DNA from: Chrysaora quinquecirrha
Lineage: Eukaryota; Cnidaria; Scyphozoa; Semaeostomeae; Pelagiidae
Assembly (NCBI GenBank): GCA_014526335.1
Contig: JACTAT010000026.1
Coordinates: 1,559,565 to 1,623,564, forward strand
Reading direction: 5' to 3'
Length of the DNA: 64,000 nt
Position numbers and translations under genes: made by a program. A model generated the notes under the pieces. It worked only from the letters and a program-made list of their open reading frames with translations, was not told the DNA's origin and did not search any database. Every line of letters starts with the position of its first letter. Positions within the stretch are counted from its first letter, which is position 1. This document shows, piece after piece, positions 57,401-64,000 of this stretch.

Positions 57401-60400
57401 ATTGCCAAAAATCGGCCAAAATCAGGGTTTTGAAAACTTCCTTTTCTTCAAAAATATTTAGTAAATCCTACCAAACACCCCTGAAAAGCTTCTAGGGGTA
57501 AATAAGGTGTTTTTCTACCGTTTTGAGTGTAATTTGAGAGAAAAATTTTCCCCAAAAATCGACAAAAGGTAAGTCTATAGCCTTGCCAAATTGCCAAAAA
57601 TCGGCCAAAATCAGGGTTTTGAAAACTTCCTTTTCTTCAAAAATATTTAGTAAATCCTACCAAACACCCCTGAAAAGCTTCTAAGGGGTAAATAAGGTGT
57701 TTTTCTACCGTTTTGGGTGCAATTTGAGAGAAAAATTTTCCCCAAAAATCGACAAAAGGTAAGTCTATAGCCTTGCCAAATTGCCAAAAATCGGCCAAAA
57801 TCAGGGTTTTGAAAACTTCCTTTTCTTCAAAAATATTTAGTAAATCCTACCAAACACCCCCTGAAAAGCTTCTAGGGGGTAAATGAGGTGTTTTTCTACC
57901 GTTTTGGGTGCAATTTTGGAGAAAAAATTTTCCCCAAAAAATCGACAAAAAGGTAAGTCTATAGCCTTGCCAAATTGCCAAAATCGGCCAAAATCAGGGG
58001 TTTTTGAAAACTTCCCTTTTTCTTCAAATATATTTAGTAAATCCTACCAAATACCCCCTGAAAAGGTTCTAAGTGGTAAATAAGGTGTTTTTCTACCGTT
58101 TTGGTTGTAATTTGAGAGAAAAAATTTTCCCCAAAAAATCGACCAAAAGGTAAGTCTATAGCCTTGCAAAATTGCCAAAAATCAGCCGAAATCAGGGGTT
58201 TTGAAAACTTCCCCTTTTCTTCAAAAATATTTAGTAAATCCTACCAAACCCCCTGAAAAGCTTCTAGGGGTTAAATAAGGTGCTTATCTACCGTTTTGGT
58301 TGTAATTTGGGAGAAAAACTTTTCCCCAAGAAATCGACAAAAAGGTAAGTCTATAGCCTTGCCAAATTGCCAAAAATCGGCCAAAATCAGGGTTTTGAAA
58401 ACTTCCTTTTCTTCAAAAATATTTAGTAAATCCTACCAAACACCCCTGAAAAGCTTCTAGGGGTAAATAAGGTGTTTTTCTACCGTTTTGGGTGTAATTT
58501 GAGAGAAAAATTTTCCCAAAAATCGACAAAAGGTAAGTCTATAGCCTTGCCAAATTGCCAAAAATCGGCCAAAATCAGGGTTTTGAAAACTTCCTTTTCT
58601 TCAAATATATTTAGTAAATCCTACCAAATACCCCTGAAAAGCTTCTAGGGGTAAATAAGGTGTTTTTCTACCGTTTTGAGTGTAATTTGAGAGAAAAAAT
58701 TTTCCCCAAAAAATCGACAAAAAGGTAAGTCTATAGCCTTGCCAAATTGCCAAAAATCTGCCGAAATCAGGGGTTTTGAAAACTTCCCTTTTTCTTCAAA
58801 TATATTTAGTAAATCCTACCAAATACCCCCTGAAAAGCTTCTAGGGGTAAATAAGGTGTTTTTCTACCGTTTTGAGTGTAATTTGAGAGAAAAATTTTCC
58901 CAAAAATCGACAAAAGGTAAGTCTATAGCCTTGCCAAATTGCCAAAAATCGGCCAAAATCAGGGGTTTTGAAAACTTCCCTTTTTCTTCAAATATATTTA
59001 GTAAATCCTACCAAATACCCCCTGAAAAGCTTCTAGGGGGTAAATAAGGTGTTTTTCTACCGTTTTGAGTGTAATTTGAGAGAAAAAATTTTCCCCAAAA
59101 AATCGACAAAAAGGTAAGTCTATAGCCTTGCCAAATTGCCAAAAATCGGCCAAAATCAGGGTTTTGAAAACTTCCTTTTCTTCAAAAATATTTAGTAAAT
59201 CCTACCAAACACCCCTGAAAAGCTTCTAGGGGTAAATAAGGTGTTTTTCTACCGTTTTGAGTGTAATTTGAGAGAAAAAATTTTCCCCGAAAAATCGACA
59301 AAAAGGTAAGTCTATAGCCTTGCCAAATTGCCAAAAATCGGCCAAAATCAGGGGTTTTGAAAACTTCCCTTTTTCTTCAAAAATATTTAGTAAATCCTAC
59401 CAAAATCCCCCTGAAAAGCTTCTAGGGGGTAAATAAGGTGTTTTTCTACCGTTTTGGGTGCAATTTGGGAGAAAAAATTTTCCCCAAAAAATCGACAAAA
59501 AGGTAAGTCTATAGCCTTGCCAAATTGCCAAAAATCGGTCAAAATCAGGGGTTTTGAAAACTTCCCTTTTTCTTCAAATATATTTAGTAAATCCTACCAA
59601 ATACCCCCTGAAAAGCTTCTAGGGGGTAAATAAGGTGTTTTTCTACCGTTTTGAGTGTAATTTGAGAGAAAAAATTTTCCCCAAAAAATCGACCAAAAGG
59701 TAAGTCTATAGCCTTGCAAAATTGCCAAAAATCAGCCGAAATCAGGGGTTTTGAAAACTTCCCTTTTTCTTCAAAAATATTTAGTAAATCCTACCAAACA
59801 CCCCCTGAAAAGCTTCTAAGGAGTAAATAAGGTGTTTTTCTACCGTTTTGGATGCAATTTGGGAGAAAAAATTTTCCCCAAAAAATCGGAAAAAAGGTAA
59901 GTCTATAGCTTTGCCAAATTGCCAAAAATCCGCCGAAATCAGGGGTTTTAAAACTTCCCTTTTTCTTCAAAAATATGTAGTAAATCTTGTCAAATACCCC
60001 CTGAATAGCTTCTAGGGGTTAAATAAGGTGCTTTTCTACCGTTTTGGGTGCAATTTGAGAGAAAAAATTTTCCCCAAAAAATCGGAAAAAAGGTAAGTCT
60101 ATAGCCTTGCCAAATTGCCAAAAATCGGCCAAAATCAGGGGTTTTGAAAACTTCCCTTTTTCTTCAAAAATATTTAGTAAATCCTACCAAAAACCCCCTG
60201 AAAAGCTTCTAGGGGGTAAATAAGGTGTTTTTCTACCGTTTTGGGTGCAATTTGGGAGAAAAAATTTTCCCTAAAAAATCGACAAAAAGGTAAGTCTATA
60301 GCCTTGTCAAATTGCGAAAAAATCGGCCAAAATCAGGGGTTTTGAAAACTTCCCTTTTTCTTCAAAAATATTTAGTAAATCCTACCAAACACCCCCTGAA

Positions 60401-60700
60401 AAGCTTCTAGGGCGTAAATAAGGTGTTTTTCTACCGTTTTGGGTGCAATTTGGGAGAAAAAATTTTCCCTAAAAAATCGACAAAAAGGTAAGTCTATAGC
60501 CTTGCCAAATTGCCAAAAATCCGCCGAAATCAGAGGTTTTGAAAACTTCCCTTTTTCTTCAAAAATATTTAGTAAATCCTACCAAATACCCCCTGAAAAG
60601 CTTCTAGGGGGTAAATAAGGTGTTTTCCTACCGAATTGGGTGGAATTTGGGAGAAATAGTTTTCCTCCAAAAGTTGCCAAAAAGGCAAGTCTGTAGCCTT
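39479..60700 (+). repeat. ~197-bp satellite array, about 110 copies
   Basis: Monomer of 197 bases in full-length copies, ~189 in shortened copies. Landmarks in order: GGTAAGTCTATAGCCTTGCC, AAATTGCCAAAAATCGGCC, TTTTGAAAACTTCCC, a pyrimidine run, AAATATTTAGTAAATCCTAC, CCCTGAAAAGCTTC, GTAAATAAGGTGTTTTTCTA, CCGTTTTG, and GAGAAAAAATTTTCCCC. Subtypes differ at GGGTGCAATTTGGGAG, GGGTGTAATTTGAGAG, and GAGTGTAATTTGAGAG. Flank copies are the most diverged. Short open frames recur with the period but do not continue. Unit length is close to a nucleosome repeat. Confidence 0.97.
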
Positions 60701-60910
60701 GCGAAAAGGTGAAACATCCGCCGAAATCAAGTGTCTTAAAATTGGGCAGTTTTGTGCGAAATGGCAGGGCTATAGAAAAGCAAAATGTCCGGGTTTGAAG
60801 ATCCCAAATTTTTGCCAAAACGGAGGGGCCATACTAAGGCAAAATTTCGCAAACATAGCCTGCAATCGAGGGTCTCAAATGGACTAAATTTGGCTATAAA
60901 GGCACGGCTG
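60701..60910 (+). repeat. Degenerate edge of the 197-bp satellite
   Basis: The period breaks down after 60700, but fragments such as GCCGAAATCAAGTGTCTTAAAA and GGCAAAATTTCGCAAACATA still resemble the monomer core. Confidence 0.6.
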
Positions 60911-61034
60911 TACTTGTAGAGTACCAATTTGATCCTGGCGAGTTGCGTGAGTTCTTGACTATAGACCAAAAGCTCCTATGGGTGATAAGCTCCTTCGCTC
61001 GATCATCACCCGAGCCATTCATTTCATTTTCGGC

Positions 61035-61595
61035 AAAAACACTCATTTTTTATAAGAAACCAACTATAAGAAACTATATATGCCTTTTTTATAGATTAAA
61101 AACCTCTTCTATATGGATTATTAACATGTAAAACAAAAACTAAGAAAAAATTTTCCGCATTTAAATTCAGCTATCTATTTTCTGATGTGCATTTTGTAAT
61201 TTTTAAGTTAAGAAATTCTGGAAGAAACTTTTACTACACGCTTTTTTTATCAAGGACCACTTATAAATAAAAAAGCGTGTATACACTTTTTTAATAAGCA
61301 ACCGATCAATAAGCAACTAGGGCTGAGATGTTAAAATTTTTGGTGAAATAGCTCTTTTTATACTTTTCATCCTTGCAAACTTGTCCTTTACATTGAGAAG
61401 CCAGAGAAGAGCCAAAATAAGGTTTTTGGGGGTACCAGGCATTCTGTGAGGACTGAAATCCTAGATATGTTAAGCAACTCTTGAGGACTGGACCAAAGTC
61501 CAGTTGCTTATAAAAAAAGTGTACCAATTGTGCTCAAAGTTACGAAACCCTACTATTTGGCTTAGAGCATAGTTCCTTATAAAAAAAATGAGTGT
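61035..61595. repeat. Nested inverted repeats with TTTTTTATAAG ends
   Basis: Outer pair: ACACTCATTTTTTATAAGAA (about 61039) against TTCCTTATAAAAAAAATGAG (61570). Inner pair: ACACTTTTTTAATAAGCAAC (about 61283) against GTTGCTTATAAAAAAAGTGT (about 61502). A separate hairpin, ACACGCTTTTTTTAT/ATAAAAAAGCGTGT, lies at 61237-61281. No ORF. Resembles the ends of the 23596-23956 element, so several related insertions may have nested here. Confidence 0.65.
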
Positions 61596-61770
61596 TCAAG
61601 GAAGAAAAGGTGACATTTTTAACATAATAACAAATACAGTAGAACGATCGACAGTGTCAACAGCAGATAAGACACAAAAACAAGTAATGTTTTCTCCAGA
61701 GAAGCATTCAATTACTAAATATACTTATTGTACATACATTAATCAACCCAGCAATAAGATAACACGAAAA

Positions 61771-61794
61771 GATAATCGATAATCGATAATCGAT
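61771..61794 (+). repeat. 7-bp GATAATC microsatellite
   Basis: Three complete copies plus a partial one. Confidence 0.85.
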
Positions 61795-61849
61795 ACGATT
61801 ATCACACCAAACCCTAGGCAATCTACATTTTATACACGTTCTTCGAAGA

Positions 61850-62150
61850 AGACATGGCCAAAAATCGCCCATAATTGGCGGTCTCCAAAATTGGCCAATT
61901 TTGGCCAAAATGGCAAGCAAGGCAAAATGGCTAAAATTCGTCCAAAATCGAGGGATTCAAAATTGGCCAATTTTGTACGAAAAGTCAAGGCAATACTAAG
62001 GAAAAATGGCGAAAAATTGCCCTTAATTGGCCGTCTCAAAAATTGGCCAATTGCAAGCAAAGCAAAATGGCCAAAATTCGCCCAAAATCAAGGGTCTCAA
62101 AATTGGCCAATTTTCGCAAAAATTGCTTTTTTTATCACAGGCCTAAAGAC
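61850..62150 (+). repeat. Degenerate GGCCAAAATTGGCC repeat related to the 197-bp satellite
   Basis: Three to four loose copies of AAGGCAAAATGGC, AAAATTCGCCCAAAATCGAG, GGTCTCAAAATTGGCCAATT. The same order of motifs (GCCTTGCCAAATTGCC, AATCGGCCAAAATCAGGG, TTTTGAAAAC) forms the core of the 197-bp monomer, so the two are probably homologous. Confidence 0.65.
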
Positions 62151-62156
62151 TGTGAT

Positions 62157-62410
62157 GAACCTGGCTTGCAAAATGCTAAATCTTTGAACGGCATCAAAAA
62201 TCACAACGTAAGTCTTAGATAAGGGTATAAAAGCATTGTCAGTTTGTAGGATCAAAGAAAAATGCACCTCAAAATCGACCCAATTTGCCCAAAAAGACAA
62301 GGTTTTACTATGGCAAAATGGCCAAAATCGATGAAAATCGTTGACTTGCAAAATGCTTGGGTCTACAGCGTAAGGCTTAGGTAAGGGTATAAAAAGCATT
62401 GTCAACTTAA
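62157..62410 (+). repeat. Duplicated segment with TATAAAA motif in each copy
   Basis: CTTGCAAAATGCT, TAAG-CTTAG-TAAGGGTATA and AGCATTGTCA occur twice. TATA-like motifs are at 62226-62233 and 62388-62396. They lie 380-550 bases upstream of the bHLH start, so a promoter role is possible but unproven. Confidence 0.45.
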
Positions 62411-62774
62411 AGGATCAAGGATAAAATGGCAAAATGTCGAAGAAAGGCCTTATGCCCTGCCAGTATAACAATACAAGCGCGTCCGAATGGCCAAGTAAAG
62501 GGTGTCACTAACTTGAGGCAAACATTTTGAGATCTGTACAAACAAATTGAAATGCGTAACAAGTGCTTATAGTTAGATTTCCATCAGCAGAAACCGCAAA
62601 GAAATTTCCCAAGAAATTATGACCAAGTAGAGGGAAGGTATTAGAAAACAAGCCTAGTAGGATATTCACTGGTACCTAGTAAGACTGCACGTAGTTGAAA
62701 GCTATTGGGGTGAGCACTTGAGCAGAGAAGTAAGATTTGCTGAATTTTGACACGGAAGACAGCCAGTATATGAG

Positions 62775-63179
62775 ATGGTTTACGGTGGAGAACATTATCG
62801 TCATTATCAAGATGATCATCGCGATTCAAGTTATTTTGAGTACAACAGAAAGAAATTAATTGGCGGGAAAAAGCCGAGGCATACTGCAGAGAGTCGTAAA
62901 GAAGCGACGAGACGAGAACGTTTACGAGTGAAAGCACTCGCACAGGCCTACTTGTCGTTACAAAGAGTTATTCCCTTCGATAGTGGCACAAAGATAACAT
63001 ATTTGACGGTTTTAAAAGGCGCAGTGGCTTATATAAAGGCGTTAGAAATGATACTGGGTATAAGGAAGGATATTTTCAGTTGTAAAAAGGAAGGGAAAGG
63101 AAAAATACCAGCGGAAACAGAGGAGAATATTCAAAATAAAATAAACGAAGACAGGATGGTGAAACAAGAACCGGAATGA
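62775..63179 (+). CDS. bHLH transcription factor, group A, NHLH/TAL-like
   Basis: A single open frame of 134 codons from ATG. Residues 41-52 (RKEATRRERLRV) are a basic region with the Glu and Arg that contact the E-box. Helix 1 is 53-66 (KALAQAYLSLQRVI), the loop is short (67-73), and helix 2 is 74-94 (ITYLTVLKGAVAYIKALEMI). It therefore should dimerise and bind DNA in the nucleus. The ATRRERLRV-LAQAYLSLQRVIP pattern is nearest to the NHLH/TAL type among families I know, but it is diverged and no orthologue is claimed. The N-terminus is Tyr/His/Asp-rich. The tail ends in VKQEPE, where VKQE fits a SUMO-acceptor motif. It appears intronless; upstream non-coding exons cannot be excluded. The satellite arrays end only ~2 kb upstream. 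Confidence 0.85.
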   Translation: MVYGGEHYRHYQDDHRDSSYFEYNRKKLIGGKKPRHTAESRKEATRRERLRVKALAQAYLSLQRVIPFDSGTKITYLTVLKGAVAYIKALEMILGIRKDIFSCKKEGKGKIPAETEENIQNKINEDRMVKQEPE

Positions 63180-63416
63180 AGGACATGTCGATACGATCAG
63201 AATGATACTAAGGGGATACTGAAAAGGAAATATGTAGGTATTTTGGTTCGTAAAATGTTGATTAAAGTCGAACGCAGAGACGTTTCATCCTTATGTATAG
63301 ACTTTAGCTTTAAAAAGAACCTACACTGTATTATTTCGCTCGTATAAGATTTATTATCTGACTCCATGAGCCAGGGATTTAGAGCAAGCTGAGGCTAGCA
63401 TTATTGAAAGCCTATT

Positions 63417-63570
63417 CAAACTCCAGACTGCATGAACAGAGCCAATGACGATTCCCATTATCTAAAGAACTTAATGATATCATTAAGTTGATCTCCAAGC
63501 CATGCAACCCGAAGCTCTCTTCCCTTTGGGCTTTATATTTCGGCTATGTTGAGCCTTTCCTAGTACCATA
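63417..63570 (-). mobile_element. tRNA-related SINE, family A, copy 4
   Basis: Reverse strand starts TATGGTACTAGGAAAGGCTC and passes through GAGAGCTTCGGGTTGCATGG. It ends near GTTCATGCAGTCTGGAGTTT. The A-box region is decayed (TTAAGTTCTTTAGATAATGG). Confidence 0.65.
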
Positions 63571-63651
63571 TATATTAATATGTACTTTCTATGAACGGCA
63601 AGCTCTTGGGTAGACGTTTCAGGAATGAATGACATGCCACTATTTACAACA

Positions 63652-63809
63652 TTCGAGCCCAAAGACTCCATTATCAGAGAGCCAAAGACATTTCCACTAA
63701 GCTAAGAAGCTCAATGAGATCGTTGAGAAATCTCCAAGTGATACAGCCCAAGGCTCTACTCCCATTTGGCCTGGTATTTAGGCGATGCCGAGCCTTCTTT
63801 AGTACCATA
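63652..63809 (-). mobile_element. tRNA-related SINE, family A, copy 5
   Basis: Reverse strand: TATGGTACTAAAGAAGGCTC head, GAGCCTTGGGCTGTATCACT, A box TTAGCTTAGTGGAA, and B-box-like GGGCTCGAATG. It abuts the palindrome AAACGTACGTTT (63809-63820) and the telomere-like run next to it. Confidence 0.7.
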
Positions 63810-63820
63810 AACGTACGTTT

Positions 63821-63842
63821 CCCTAACCCTAACCCTAACCCT
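63821..63842 (+). repeat. Interstitial telomere-type repeat (CCCTAA)n
   Basis: CCCTAA three times plus CCCT, the complement of the animal telomere repeat TTAGGG. Too short and too far inside sequence to be a chromosome end. Confidence 0.85.
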
Positions 63843-64000
63843 CCTACTCATCATATGTTAAGTCTGGCAACTTTTTCATACGAAACCTTCCATAAGAAAC
63901 CAACAACTAAATAGGACACAATTTCAACGAGTTATACTTATCTAATCAAGACATGTCTAATACTTCAGTAGATACTATCAAATAATTTCCAAAACGACAT

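Noticed and set aside
39978..59047. Dozens of ~60-120-codon open frames with the same peptide (e.g. FYRFGCNLGEKIFPKN) on both strands
   Set aside because: They recur with the satellite period, shift frame whenever a homopolymer changes length, and stop within each unit. No evidence of a gene.
63821..63842. Chromosome end
   Set aside because: Only about 3.5 telomere units, followed by ordinary sequence.

Overview
The window is nuclear DNA from an intron-rich animal. A cnidarian or another early-branching metazoan is the best guess. The evidence is a spongin/short-chain collagen C4-type gene, a TRAPPC10 orthologue split into at least 15 exons with GT-AG introns, tRNA-derived SINEs, small terminal-inverted-repeat elements, a TTAGGG-type telomeric motif and AT-rich non-coding DNA. 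No bacterial, phage or CRISPR features are present. The species cannot be named from the sequence alone.

Three genes are well supported. (1) 159-12035 (+) is TRAPPC10, a subunit of the TRAPPII vesicle-tethering and Rab-exchange complex. The 5' end lies outside the window. All splice phases fit, but five single-base deletions interrupt the frame. Summing the exons with those five bases put back gives an exact codon multiple (about 1,494 residues in the window). (2) 21864-30386 (+) is a five-exon, 417-residue membrane-anchored short-chain collagen with a cytoplasmic head, one transmembrane helix, a linker, a short Gly-X-Y stretch and a Cys-rich C-terminal domain. (3) 62775-63179 (+) is an intronless-looking 134-residue bHLH transcription factor. 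A possible terminal exon of an unrecognised gene lies on the minus strand at 12976-13220.

Roughly half of the window is tandem repeat. Intron 1 of the collagen gene holds a 2.5-kb GCTTG/GATT satellite that grows out of the 3' tail of a short retroelement. Between the collagen and bHLH genes are two large satellite arrays: an 87-bp monomer (30.5-37.6 kb, about 80 copies) that encodes two adjacent hairpins, and a ~197-bp monomer (39.5-60.7 kb, about 110 copies) with a consensus 5' splice site in almost every copy. A small array of divergent hairpin units (38.9-39.2 kb) sits between them. Degenerate relatives of the 197-bp monomer continue to about 62.2 kb.

Dispersed repeats (three SINE-like families, several TIR/foldback families, one LINE 3' end) fill introns and the 12-21.8 kb gene-poor stretch. 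The uniform single-base deletions in TRAPPC10, together with the concerted shortening of homopolymers inside the 197-bp array, suggest an incompletely polished long-read assembly. Frame breaks should therefore not be taken as proof of a pseudogene. The genes have no evident operon-like or pathway relationship to each other.
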